NCBI GenBank assembly: GCA_964498095.1
Contig: CAZCFY010000015.1
Location: 1-64,000 of the forward strand
DNA length: 64,000 nucleotides
Source of the DNA: SG-bin7 sp964498095
Lineage (GTDB): Bacteria; Bdellovibrionota; Bdellovibrionia; Bdellovibrionales; SG-bin7
Reading direction: 5' to 3'
Made by a program: the position numbers and the translations under genes. Below are positions 50,794-59,656 of this stretch, in pieces (the stretch's first letter is position 1; each line of letters starts with the position of its first letter). Under the pieces are notes generated by a model. It saw nothing but the letters and a program-made list of their open reading frames with translations, did no database searches and was not told the origin of the DNA.

Positions 50794-51516
50794 ATGAAAA
50801 ATCAAATCTTTAAATTAATGATAATGACATTTAGTTTGAGCACCCTGCTGCCTGCGTCGTTATATGCTTCAGACCTTCAATTACCATTTACTAATGTGCT
50901 ATATAACTCACTGCCAGAAGAATGGAAGGACAGTAGTAAGGGATTTCCTGAAACCTTTCAGGTAGAGGGTTTTAATGTTGGACCTCATACTGTTAGTGCT
51001 GGATATGGACTCGTTTATACCAATCGACGGGAATTTAGTCCGGCTGTTGGGTTTCGCTTAACTAACACTTCTTTTCAAAAATATCGAATTTCAATGGTAA
51101 TGACCGATGGTTACAGCAAGGGCGAAGAATTTTGGGATGTTTTAAATGTTAGAGATAGTGCGAACGCGCCTATAAAATGGAATAATGGTCACCGTGAATC
51201 AAACCTAATTCCCATAGTCTTTTCGGTTCGAATATCCTATACAAATAAGAACTACGACCTATTGCTAGATAATAATGACTCGAGGGAAATAATCCATCAA
51301 GCTCTGAAGGAAACAAAAACGCCATGGTGGTCTTCATATAAAACGCCTACAGACAGTGGTGGCGCACCCTTTGCCGCGACATTTGAAAATTTAGAACAAA
51401 TTTCAAGTTTTCTAAAACATCTAGAATCTCTGATTGAAGAAAAAGAAACACTTGAAGGGTTTCCTACAAAAAACGGTTTGAAGTCGAAAAAGACTATTTG
51501 TAGACTTCTATTGTGA
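50794..51516 (+). CDS. Exported protein of unknown function in AT-rich segment, 240 aa
   Basis: The start follows a weak GAGTGAG-type site. A signal peptide (to about residue 26, ASLYASD) is followed by a beta-rich middle (NVGPHTVSAGYGLVYTNRR, FRLTNTSFQKYRISMVMTDG) and a helical C-terminus (FENLEQISSFLKHLESLIEE). Only one Cys, at the end, is seen. No family is recognised. The composition is AT-rich like its neighbours. Confidence 0.65.
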   Translation: MKNQIFKLMIMTFSLSTLLPASLYASDLQLPFTNVLYNSLPEEWKDSSKGFPETFQVEGFNVGPHTVSAGYGLVYTNRREFSPAVGFRLTNTSFQKYRISMVMTDGYSKGEEFWDVLNVRDSANAPIKWNNGHRESNLIPIVFSVRISYTNKNYDLLLDNNDSREIIHQALKETKTPWWSSYKTPTDSGGAPFAATFENLEQISSFLKHLESLIEEKETLEGFPTKNGLKSKKTICRLLL

Positions 51517-51743
51517 TCTAAACCGGCCTAGTTAAGAAAGGCGTTTACAGGGCCTAGACTTTCCTTAGGAAATATTGAGCCGATCAACGGCTTCTCAATC
51601 GCAATTTCAAACTTCACGGGCTTAAAGCGCTTTCTCCATCAAAGGAGCGTATACTTAATATTATTGATACTGTAATTCGCCTAAATCACGAAAAACCTCA
51701 CCTAACCGCATGGGCTTCTTTGGGTGACAAACCTCGTTGGCGG

Positions 51744-52517
51744 TTATTGGCTGTAATTCACGGGGTGGTAACCATTATTGACGATACCCTCAACACACTT
51801 CATATAATCCCCGAAATTGGAGGTAAAACTGGTCGCAGTTTGAGTCTTAGAGTTATACCACTTTGTTACTGGAGAGTATCGATACCCCAGAATCCAATAT
51901 GCTTTTGAGAAATTGTTCTTAGTCACGCTGCAATTTTTTCGGCCCCACTGATCGATTTGGCAATTTACCGCTTTTTCGCTTACTAGTGAAAGCACGGGGA
52001 AGTGGCTTCCTGAATAAAGTTTAGCGGCATCATAATAATGGTCGATTTTACCGTCTTTTTGGCGATCGTACAGAGTAAAAGAATATTCCAACTGGCTGGG
52101 TTCAGCTGCCGAAGAAGTCGCATTCTCTATGAGCTCCGCATAATGCCCCGGAAAACCAGTATAATGGCGTCTAAATTTTTCGCGAATATTAAAGGATAAA
52201 TTCCAACGAGTCTTATTGTCTCCAAGTTCGGTTGGTACAACGTTAAATCCTTTGGTGGCTTCATAAAAACATTGGTTTTTGGGGTCATCCTTATATCGTC
52301 GTCCCGTATCACAATCACGAGCTTCAACATGGAAGGGAAATAAAATACGTTGGCCACATATACTTACTTTTTCTCCAATGAATTCAAGAGTTGCCGCGCT
52401 TAGTTTTTCAGCGTTAAACCGAGCTGGCACGACCCTCTCATCTTCGCTATGTGCCGGCATTGAATATAAAAAAATTATAGAAAGTAGTAAGGCTAGATTT
52501 AATCTTAGTAGATTCAT
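51744..52517 (-). CDS. Exported protein of unknown function, 257 aa
   Basis: The ATG at 52517 is preferred over one 15 bases upstream because GGGGGT lies about six bases before it and a signal peptide (NLLRLNLALLLSIIFLYSMPAHS) follows at once. The mature protein has cysteines at SICGQR, RDCDTG, NQCFYE, VNCQID, KNCSV and MKCVEG, and YDRQKDGKIDHYYDAA, a DxxxDGxI-type segment that might bind calcium. No family is recognised. It converges on the previous gene. Confidence 0.7.
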   Translation of the reverse strand: MNLLRLNLALLLSIIFLYSMPAHSEDERVVPARFNAEKLSAATLEFIGEKVSICGQRILFPFHVEARDCDTGRRYKDDPKNQCFYEATKGFNVVPTELGDNKTRWNLSFNIREKFRRHYTGFPGHYAELIENATSSAAEPSQLEYSFTLYDRQKDGKIDHYYDAAKLYSGSHFPVLSLVSEKAVNCQIDQWGRKNCSVTKNNFSKAYWILGYRYSPVTKWYNSKTQTATSFTSNFGDYMKCVEGIVNNGYHPVNYSQ

Positions 52518-52986
52518 TCGACACCCCCGCAAAAAACTTGGTCACTTTAGTAGCGTGCATGAAAGCTCCCGTCAAGGATATTTGGTGAATGCCAACGAAA
52601 GTTAAATTTCAATATTTCACAGTTCCACCCCCGATTGCGCTCCGGAACGTTATTAAATCCCAGGCTTTCGAACCACTCTATTCAGCAATAGTATTTGCAA
52701 TTGTTATACCTTCTAATCTAATTGAATAAATATCATGGACGAAATTATGGAGAGCGACCGATCGGATTGGTTGAACTTCTTACAACAAAAGAAGTTCAAA
52801 CGCAGGCATAATTTTGGACGTATCTAACAAGAAAGTCCGCGCTCAAATAAACGCGCCAGTTTTGAGAAAATTTTTTGAATTCTGGCCAGCGTGAAGCTGG
52901 CCTTACTCTACATCGAAAACGAGTGTTTTAAACAACCCGTTTGCAAGCCTCTCAGCTGGCTCCGAAGTTGCAATTTAATCAAAGTG
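52518..52986. other. Intergenic stretch between divergent genes
   Basis: No gene is supported. An open frame from an ATG at 52891 runs into the kinase-like gene, but its first 32 codons do not look protein-like and lack a ribosome binding site. No repeat or clear hairpin is seen. Confidence 0.45.
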
Positions 52987-53760
52987 ATGGATTTGATTAT
53001 TAGGTCTACTAAATCAGTTTTGAAGTATATTTTGTCAATTTTTTTGCCAGCTGTAATCCAATTTTCAGTCGTAAAAGGTCAAGCAGCTATTCGTTGTGTC
53101 GATTTGTTTGGGGATAATAAATATACACAAAGCACTGCGGTAAAGTTGTCAAGTCCAATTGTAAGAAATATTGAGGGTCTGGGCGAGGTCGTATTTGATC
53201 GACAAATTGGTGTAAGCACAGCAAAGGTCCTCATCTCAGCAGACTCAAAAATTATTATGAAAATTTATGATCCACAAATAGCGGGGATGATGTCCACCAA
53301 TGCAATGAGGATGGGTTTGCGTGAGTTTTTTATGCTTCGCTATTTAGGTTCGAGAGGAATCCGCACCAGTATAGCAATTGCGGAGCCTAAGATCGAACAA
53401 CATCCTTTTGAGAACTATAACGTCCTCATTTTATACAAGTACGCGGTAAGAGGATTGTCTGGCAAAGAAATTATAGCTTCTATAGAAAATGATAGTCTGA
53501 AAGGAATTATTCCTCACGATAGAATAGCAAAAGCAACTGACGTCGGTGGAGATTCTAAAAGAAGGTATTTTGAGTTAGCTTCTAATCCAGAGTTTCCAAA
53601 TATGTTTAGTGAGTGGCTTCGCACGCAGCCTGATGTTCGATATCCTCATGTTCCAGAACAATTAAAACCACTTCGAAACGTTGCTATTTCGGATGCGATT
53701 AAAGATTCAAATTATATTTTTGATCTTGACCATAATGAATGGGTTTTAATTGATCCATAA
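52987..53760 (+). CDS. Possibly exported protein-kinase-like protein
   Basis: The start at 52987 gives a hydrophobic, signal-like N-terminus (STKSVLKYILSIFLPAVIQFS, ending VKGQA); an upstream ATG at 52891 is possible. The following segments resemble the kinase fold: AKVLISADSKIIMKIYD (strand with candidate ATP-binding Lys), MGLREFFMLRYLGSRGI (helix C with Glu), NYNVLILYKYA (hinge strand) and near the end NYIFDLDHNEWVLIDP (metal-binding Asp region). The catalytic HxD loop is not evident, so activity is doubtful. An exported kinase fold would be unusual. Codon use is AT-rich. Confidence 0.55.
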   Translation: MDLIIRSTKSVLKYILSIFLPAVIQFSVVKGQAAIRCVDLFGDNKYTQSTAVKLSSPIVRNIEGLGEVVFDRQIGVSTAKVLISADSKIIMKIYDPQIAGMMSTNAMRMGLREFFMLRYLGSRGIRTSIAIAEPKIEQHPFENYNVLILYKYAVRGLSGKEIIASIENDSLKGIIPHDRIAKATDVGGDSKRRYFELASNPEFPNMFSEWLRTQPDVRYPHVPEQLKPLRNVAISDAIKDSNYIFDLDHNEWVLIDP

Positions 53761-53777
53761 TTCAATCTCTAAAGGAC

Positions 53778-53805
53778 TAACTCAGCTCGACTTTAAACTG
53801 AGTTA
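53778..53805 (+). terminator. Terminator-like hairpin after the kinase-like gene
   Basis: TAACTCAG and CTGAGTTA pair over eight bases around a 12-base loop, 18 bases after the stop codon. No T-run follows, so the call is tentative. Confidence 0.45.
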
Positions 53806-53907
53806 TGGAGACAGTGGTATCTTCACCTTAAAAGGTTAGCTTTCATGATTTTTTTTGCGAATGGTAGGATTCGGTAGGGTGCCCGATAAGTTTATTAATA
53901 ATGTCGT

Positions 53908-53937
53908 GAGGTTATAGATTTCCCGTCTCCCCGACCA
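53908..53937 (+). other. Possible decayed tRNA 3' end
   Basis: GAGGTTATAGATTTCCCGTC is followed by TCCCCGACCA, in the order of a T arm, acceptor strand, discriminator and CCA of a tRNA, but with no 5' half. CCGACCAA here is identical to the 3' end of the tRNA-Pro at 49050-49057. It may be an attachment-site remnant of the AT-rich segment, or chance. Confidence 0.3.
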
Positions 53938-54156
53938 ATTTTCCTCTATTTTCTGAATTTTAACTCCGTCATGTATCCTAGAACCATGGCCCCCAATCAC
54001 TCCTTCGCCCCGATCTCTTCACGGTCTTTCTATTCCCAACTGTTTCAGTGAATCATAGTGAGACGGAAAATTACATTTTGTGGCCTAAAGCCAAAAAAAG
54101 TAGGTGGCTTAGAAAAAAAGAATCTCGTCGACACTATTTGTGCTAGCATTAATTAA

Positions 54157-55800
54157 ATGCGATACGGGCTTTGGAGGAATCCAATTAATTACAGGAGTGA
54201 AAAGGCTGTTGCTGCCGTTTTATTTTCCATTACTATTTCTTTATTAATGGTATTTCAAAACTGTGGTAGTTATGAGGCCTTCAAAAATAATGTCACAAGC
54301 TCCTCTAGTTTTAATTCTACATCTATATCTGTGCCACCTCTGCGCCCACTTTCGGCGCGAGAAATAAAAAATTCACTCAAGGTTGTTTTTAGTTCTGACA
54401 TGCAAGGTTTTTCAGACCTTACCAGCACTGCGTTTGATCCTTTCGATAACAATGCCAGCACTCGCCAGGCCAGTCTCGCCTTTGTTTCTCAGATAAATAC
54501 CATTGCAGCAAAAACGGCTGATGAATTTGTCCTAAGCCCAATCTTAAAAAACTTTTTCACTTGTCCAACCTCCGGCATGTTCAATAGTATTTGTTTTAAA
54601 AGTTTTGCTACGAAAATTGGAATGCTGTTTTTTCGACGACCACTTACCGATCAAGAGTTAACCGACTATGTGGAACTCGGACGAGTGGCGGCCTTGGCTC
54701 TACCTAACGAAGGAATGATTGAAGCTACAAGAGTTGTAGTTCGTGCTTTAATCCAAGATCCGTTTTTCCTCTATCGCTGGGAATTTGGTGACTCACTAGG
54801 TTTAAATCATTTCGAATTAGCCAGTCGCATCTCTTATTTTTTAATTGGCGCAGGGCCCAGCGAAGAGTTTTTGAAGTTGGCGCAAGAAGGTGGATTAAAA
54901 GACAAAACCAAATTGCGCGCCCAAGTTACCAAATTAGTGGCCTCAGTAGATTTTCAAAACCACGTCTCAACTTTCTTTGCTGCCTGGTTAGGGTATATCG
55001 GTTTCAGAAACAGCACCGCCGATAGCTCGCTGATGATTTTTGATGAATCCAATGAATTGGTTAAAAAAACGCTGTTTGAAGGTTCAGGAAGCTGGAAAGA
55101 AATTTTTGAATCAAATCGAACTTTTATTTCCGACTCTATGGCTGCATATTACGGTTTGCCACTCACAGGACAAGCGGGCATGTCATGGCGAAATTACACT
55201 GAATTTGATCGGGTCGGCATCTTATCACATTTATCATTTCTTGGACGTTGGGAAAAATTTGGCGATACGAGTCCCACCCAAAGAGGCTACCATATTCATA
55301 AAAGACTTTTTTGTGGAGCGAGTGCCCCTCCACCTCCTGGCGTTAACGTGGATGAACAACCAGGACAGACCGTCACCAGCCCATGCAAACATGACAAATA
55401 TCTTGGCTCTGTTCTCAAACCAGGAACCTCCTGTTTTAATTGTCACCAAAATATGGACAGCATCGGGTTCGGTTTAGAAAATTATGGGATTACCACGGCT
55501 TTTAGAAAAACCGATGTCGGTCAACCCACTTGTTACATAGAAGGTAAGGGCGAAGTTCGAAACGTCGGTTCATTCAATGGTATTAAGGGGCTGGTCGATT
55601 TAGGAATTTCCAGTGGCCGCTTTCAAGACTGTCTTGTGGAACATTGGTTGGAATTTGGTTTTGGTCGGAGGATTGATGAACCCAAATCACCTTTGGTACA
55701 AAAAAATAGTGATTTATTAGGACGGCAAAAAACATTTTCTGATTTCGCCATAGAAATGGCCCTTAGCGATGAAATGCGCACTAGCCGAGGAGAGTACTGA
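54157..55800 (+). CDS. DUF1592/DUF1588-type lipoprotein cytochrome
   Basis: A 547-residue protein. The N-terminus has a hydrophobic segment ending LLMVFQNCGS, a lipobox-like site with FQNC. Then come the modules found in planctomycete-type cytochrome-associated proteins: DUF1592 (FFRRPLTDQELTDY, ALIQDPFFLYRWEFG, SRISYFL), DUF1588 (RVGILSHLSFL, SPTQRGYHIHKRLFCG, and CFNCHQNMDSIGFGLENYG with the haem c CxxCH) and a DUF1585-like end. Its stop overlaps the start of the DUF1552 gene (TGATG), as seen widely for this pair. Role unknown; an extracytoplasmic redox or polymer-degrading complex is often suggested. Confidence 0.9.
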   Translation: MRYGLWRNPINYRSEKAVAAVLFSITISLLMVFQNCGSYEAFKNNVTSSSSFNSTSISVPPLRPLSAREIKNSLKVVFSSDMQGFSDLTSTAFDPFDNNASTRQASLAFVSQINTIAAKTADEFVLSPILKNFFTCPTSGMFNSICFKSFATKIGMLFFRRPLTDQELTDYVELGRVAALALPNEGMIEATRVVVRALIQDPFFLYRWEFGDSLGLNHFELASRISYFLIGAGPSEEFLKLAQEGGLKDKTKLRAQVTKLVASVDFQNHVSTFFAAWLGYIGFRNSTADSSLMIFDESNELVKKTLFEGSGSWKEIFESNRTFISDSMAAYYGLPLTGQAGMSWRNYTEFDRVGILSHLSFLGRWEKFGDTSPTQRGYHIHKRLFCGASAPPPPGVNVDEQPGQTVTSPCKHDKYLGSVLKPGTSCFNCHQNMDSIGFGLENYGITTAFRKTDVGQPTCYIEGKGEVRNVGSFNGIKGLVDLGISSGRFQDCLVEHWLEFGFGRRIDEPKSPLVQKNSDLLGRQKTFSDFAIEMALSDEMRTSRGEY

Positions 55801-57311
55801 TGAAAAAAGGTAAGCAACTAGCGCAAATAGTTGATCGTCGCAGTTTTTTAAAGGGTATGGGCACTCTACTCGTTGGCCTACCACTTTTTGATTTCATGCT
55901 GGAAAATAATGGCGAAGCATTGGCGGCCACTGGTGGCGCCATTCCTCAACGACTTATTATTATGTACAATGGGATATCTATAGGCTTTGGCGACATTAAT
56001 AAACCAGAATTGGTTTCACCAACGATCACGGGGGTGGGTTACGAATTAACAGAGGGCCTGAAGGCCTTAGGTGATGCGGAATTCGTAGGTCTTAAGAACT
56101 ATACTTCCGTTGTGTCAAATCTTTATATTCCATGGAAACCATGGAGTGAAACGACCAGCGAAGATCCCGGACCCGGAGGACTGTGTGCCATGTTTCATCG
56201 AGGCGCCAGTCACGCGCAGTTAACTGGTTCAAGATCGTGGGAAATTGCTTATAAAAAATGGCAAGATCCTTTGAAGCCGACTTCCGACTTTGTTTTTTTG
56301 AACTCTCTTAATCAAGGATTCAAGCCGTTTTGCTATTCGGTGGAAGCCCAAAGCTACGCGTTCGGCGAATACGTTCCCAATGGAGATTTTCGAAAAATAA
56401 CTGAGAGATTTTATGGCTACGATCTGCAAGTCGATCTCAATGGCAACATCGTTTATCCCTACAATATTCCACAAAATGCTTACAACGACCTTATGAATTT
56501 GACTGCTGCTACTCAGGCAAGTCAGGTCAATGCCAATAATAATATTAAACTAGAAGTTGCACGCAACAAAAGCGTTCTGGATTTTCTTGATAAAAGACGA
56601 ATCCAGTATTTGAAAAACGAATTATCTGTCGGCGACCAAAAAAAATTATCAGACCACTTTGATCTGATTCGCACCATGGAAAAAGATCTGACACAAGTTC
56701 CGACAACATTGACTTGTGATATCCCTGGAAAGCAGTTAGTTTACCCGGCGGTTGATGTCACCAGCCATTACAGTGGCGAAGATGACAGATCAAAAATTTG
56801 GTCCGACATGGTGCTTTTGGCTTTCAAATGTGACTCTACCAGAGCCGGCACGCTTCTCGTTACCGGTAGTCAATCGACAATGAGTGTAAAAGCTTTAACG
56901 GGCCAAGATTATTTCTATCATGATACCAGTCATGGACCGGTCAATGGCACGCTCGGCCTCATCAACTTTACTAAAATGTACAATTGGCATCTTAAAGTGA
57001 TGTTACGAGTGGCGCAAAAGTTAATGGCCACACCAGAAGGCACGGGAAATATGTTGGATCACTCAGCTATAGTTCTAGCGAGCGAAGGCGGCTCGGGACT
57101 TACTTCTGACGCCGGCGGTGGACGTCAGGCCCACTCCACTGAAAATATGGTTTCACTTATCTGCGGAAAAGCTGGCGGCCTTAAAGGTGGCGTTCATATT
57201 CGTACCAACCGAGTCCATCCTACTAAAGTTATTAACTCCGCAATGAAAGCCGCTGGCGGCCCTGATACATTGGGACAAGTCAGTGGGATCATCCCCGAGC
57301 TTTTTACTTAA
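55800..57311 (+). CDS. Tat-exported DUF1552 protein
   Basis: A 503-residue DUF1552 protein. The Tat signal is visible (DRRSFLKGMGTLLVGLPLFDFML). Other family blocks are PQRLIIMYNGISIG, CAMFHRGASHAQLTG, NKSVLDFLDKRRIQYL, LSDHFDLIRTMEKDL and YHDTSHGP. Tat export implies that it folds, perhaps with a cofactor, before crossing the membrane. The TGATG overlap couples it to the DUF1592/DUF1588 cytochrome, its usual partner. The reaction is unknown. Confidence 0.92.
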   Translation: MKKGKQLAQIVDRRSFLKGMGTLLVGLPLFDFMLENNGEALAATGGAIPQRLIIMYNGISIGFGDINKPELVSPTITGVGYELTEGLKALGDAEFVGLKNYTSVVSNLYIPWKPWSETTSEDPGPGGLCAMFHRGASHAQLTGSRSWEIAYKKWQDPLKPTSDFVFLNSLNQGFKPFCYSVEAQSYAFGEYVPNGDFRKITERFYGYDLQVDLNGNIVYPYNIPQNAYNDLMNLTAATQASQVNANNNIKLEVARNKSVLDFLDKRRIQYLKNELSVGDQKKLSDHFDLIRTMEKDLTQVPTTLTCDIPGKQLVYPAVDVTSHYSGEDDRSKIWSDMVLLAFKCDSTRAGTLLVTGSQSTMSVKALTGQDYFYHDTSHGPVNGTLGLINFTKMYNWHLKVMLRVAQKLMATPEGTGNMLDHSAIVLASEGGSGLTSDAGGGRQAHSTENMVSLICGKAGGLKGGVHIRTNRVHPTKVINSAMKAAGGPDTLGQVSGIIPELFT

Positions 57312-57416
57312 AGTTCGTGGATACGAAGTGAAGACCTTAGGAAATGCCGTTTCGGTTAATTGTGATACGGACTGGCGACTGGCCTACACATAACTTAACT
57401 AAAGAGTAAAAAGTTT

Positions 57417-58181
57417 TTACTGTAGATCGCGTGGAACTGTCGTTTCTGTAGTGAAGCGCAGGCCACTATCTTTCAATTGTTTGGTAATGCGTCGATACTT
57501 ATCGGCATCGATTGTATCGACACCAGAAACTCTTGTCACCAGATCAAACTCAAAGGGAATTCGGTAGTTTTCATAATTAAGTTCAACTGATTTCACCGAT
57601 GGTGACTTTCTCAATGCTCCAAAGACTCTGGGGGTATCAACTAAAGACACTTTAAATGTTATCACGGCAATCGCTTCCAGATAGCTAAATTCTCCTTTGG
57701 GTGAAGTTTGACGAAGTTTCTTGATCAAACTTTCAATTTCCTCTTTCTTGGCATCACCGACGAGCGCGGCTATACCCTCTCCGGGAGCAGAAATTGCTAT
57801 TTGTCCCTTTATGGGGGCGGGGCTGAGAAGAACAATATCTTGTTGTCCATTTAGAAGCATCCGAAAGCCTATCTTAAGCCCTTTTAACGGCGTAACTTCG
57901 GGCCTAAGACTGACGTAGTAAATAAATGAAGCGTAATCGTAGAGCGGCTCCAAATCAATCGAACCAGCCCCATCTCTAAAAATGACACTGCCCGGGCCGA
58001 AAATATTCTGCCTTCCAATCGCCTGCTCCAAAACGTGCTGCCCTTTGGACTGAAACTTTGCGAGATTTAACGTCGTTGCCTGTGTGTTATATGAGAATAA
58101 TAGACAGCCAAGTACACTGCCGATACCCACTAATGTTTGGACTTGAACTAATACTCTTCTTGTTTGAATCAATTTTCCCAT
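57417..58181 (-). CDS. Exported protein of unknown function, 254 aa
   Basis: A basic start (MGKLIQTRRVLVQVQ) and a hydrophobic stretch (TLVGIGSVLGCLLFSYNTQA) form a signal peptide or anchor. The body is mixed alpha/beta (YDYASFIYYVSLRPEV, LKIGFRMLLNGQQDIVLLSPA, IAVITFKVSLVDTPRVFGAL) without cysteines after the signal. No family is recognised. It converges on the DUF1552 gene with a gap of about 105 bases. Confidence 0.7.
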   Translation of the reverse strand: MGKLIQTRRVLVQVQTLVGIGSVLGCLLFSYNTQATTLNLAKFQSKGQHVLEQAIGRQNIFGPGSVIFRDGAGSIDLEPLYDYASFIYYVSLRPEVTPLKGLKIGFRMLLNGQQDIVLLSPAPIKGQIAISAPGEGIAALVGDAKKEEIESLIKKLRQTSPKGEFSYLEAIAVITFKVSLVDTPRVFGALRKSPSVKSVELNYENYRIPFEFDLVTRVSGVDTIDADKYRRITKQLKDSGLRFTTETTVPRDLQ

Positions 58182-58692
58182 TCTTGCTCCCTGTCAAATA
58201 CAAAGCTACCTTTGCTCATAAGCTTCGTAATAGATGTTAAACTTTTATTCAAGCAAGAAGTAAATAAGTAAGATAGATTGATTTTTTTGCTGGATTCACG
58301 CCTTAATTTTAAAATTTAAGTCTATTTTTTTAAGCTTGGAGTGTGATACTGGCCGCTAGAAATGAGCTCTGGACCTGGTTTAATTAAGTTTCTATAGCCT
58401 TGGGCTGATCTGCACACGATGGGTTTCCGAAGGCGATAAATGTCAAATTGACGGCAAAAAGTGTAAATATTCGCATAAAACCGTCTCAATTCAAAATAAC
58501 AGGACATTAATAATTTAAGTACTAAGGTGTCGTAATCAGTGTGCCGCAGATTTGTTTGCGAATTGAATCATGAAAAATGATACCGACAGGGGTAGTTGCA
58601 TCACGGGGGGCGAACTAGACCTACCACTATCTATAAATGGCATAAATTTAGCAGGGCTCGGCTACAGTATTTAAACGGATGAGGTACACTTT
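58182..58692. other. Divergent intergenic stretch
   Basis: No gene is supported; a 61-codon frame on the minus strand (58322-58507) has no ribosome binding site or recognisable product. It should hold the promoters of the two divergent exported-protein genes. GAGG at 58681-58684 serves the ATG at 58693. Confidence 0.5.
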
Positions 58693-59634
58693 ATGTTAAG
58701 GCGCACGCTGCAGATTATAGGTATAATTTTTGGCTTCCTTGGAGTCGTGGTTTCACAATCAGCCTATGCGGATACCCTCAATGAAAGTGACACCGTCGTC
58801 GTGGTTTTTAAAAGCGTAAAGGCGTATGAAGATTCTCACCCAAAGTTTCTACTTATGCCCCAGTATTATGTGAAGGTGGGAGTTAGCGACACCTGGCTGA
58901 CTTCGAGGTCGACAAACAATTTTACTTTTAAACGAGGTGATCTCGATACTACGGCTGAAACCAAACTTGAGCCAATATATTTCCCGGTAAAAGCCATGGC
59001 CGATATCGCGACTGAGCGCGCGCAAAAAGTCGTTAAGGGTCTGGAGTCACGGCTCAAGAAAACCGAAAGAGAAATTGAACGCACCTCTATCGAATTTGCA
59101 AAAACTCAAAAACGTGACTGGCGCTCACTGTCCCCAGAACAGGAAAAGTATTGTAGAAGCTACGATCCCGGCCATGCGTCTCCGGGCGTGCCAAGGCTTA
59201 ACAATCAAGAAGATTATTGTCATTTGATAGATTTGCAAGAAGCCTTCAAGCGAATTTCTAGCGACTTAAAAATCGCTCGCGCAAACTCAACACAGGCATT
59301 TTTAAATAACCAGGCAAAGCTTACAGTTGAACTTTATCAAGGTGAATATCTCATCCTCAATATTTTGGAACACTTATTTGCACTTTTTGATTGGGAAACG
59401 GGAACGGCATCACCCGGCCACGAACGCCTAAGATCTATCTGCGGAGAACACGCCTGCGGATTATCATTTGACGATTTAGCCAAGCTTAAGAATGGAAAAA
59501 TGAATTCTTATGAGTTAAGCCATTTTGCCAGTACGCGGTCGAAATTTCCCGATGTTTTTACGATTTCTATCGGTGTATTTTCACCCGATGAACTAAAAAA
59601 TATCGCGCAAATTCTCGCCGATGTGGAAAAGTAA
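58693..59634 (+). CDS. Exported coiled-coil protein of unknown function, 313 aa
   Basis: A signal peptide (to about residue 26, SQSAYAD) is followed by a beta-rich segment (DTVVVVFKSVKAYE, QYYVKVGVSDTWLTS). Then comes a helical stretch with heptad character (ATERAQKVVKGLESRLKKTE, REIERTSIEFAKT) and a C-terminal part with cysteines in EKYCRSYD, DYCHLID and SICGEHACGL. No family is recognised. It is convergent with the downstream lipoprotein gene (22 bases). Confidence 0.72.
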   Translation: MLRRTLQIIGIIFGFLGVVVSQSAYADTLNESDTVVVVFKSVKAYEDSHPKFLLMPQYYVKVGVSDTWLTSRSTNNFTFKRGDLDTTAETKLEPIYFPVKAMADIATERAQKVVKGLESRLKKTEREIERTSIEFAKTQKRDWRSLSPEQEKYCRSYDPGHASPGVPRLNNQEDYCHLIDLQEAFKRISSDLKIARANSTQAFLNNQAKLTVELYQGEYLILNILEHLFALFDWETGTASPGHERLRSICGEHACGLSFDDLAKLKNGKMNSYELSHFASTRSKFPDVFTISIGVFSPDELKNIAQILADVEK

Positions 59635-59656
59635 AGAGTTCTGACGCAGCCGAATT

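Larger units (their letters stand above)
53761..54156. other. Intergenic stretch at the right end of the AT-rich segment
   Basis: No gene is supported. It contains the hairpin at 53778-53805 and a possible decayed tRNA 3' end near 53908-53937. The rest shows nothing recognisable. Confidence 0.5.

Noticed and set aside
51575..51743. Possible gene relic reading SKERILNIIDTVIRLNHEKP on the plus strand
   Set aside because: The open stretch is about 55 codons, has no start, matches nothing I know and runs into the antisense of the next gene.
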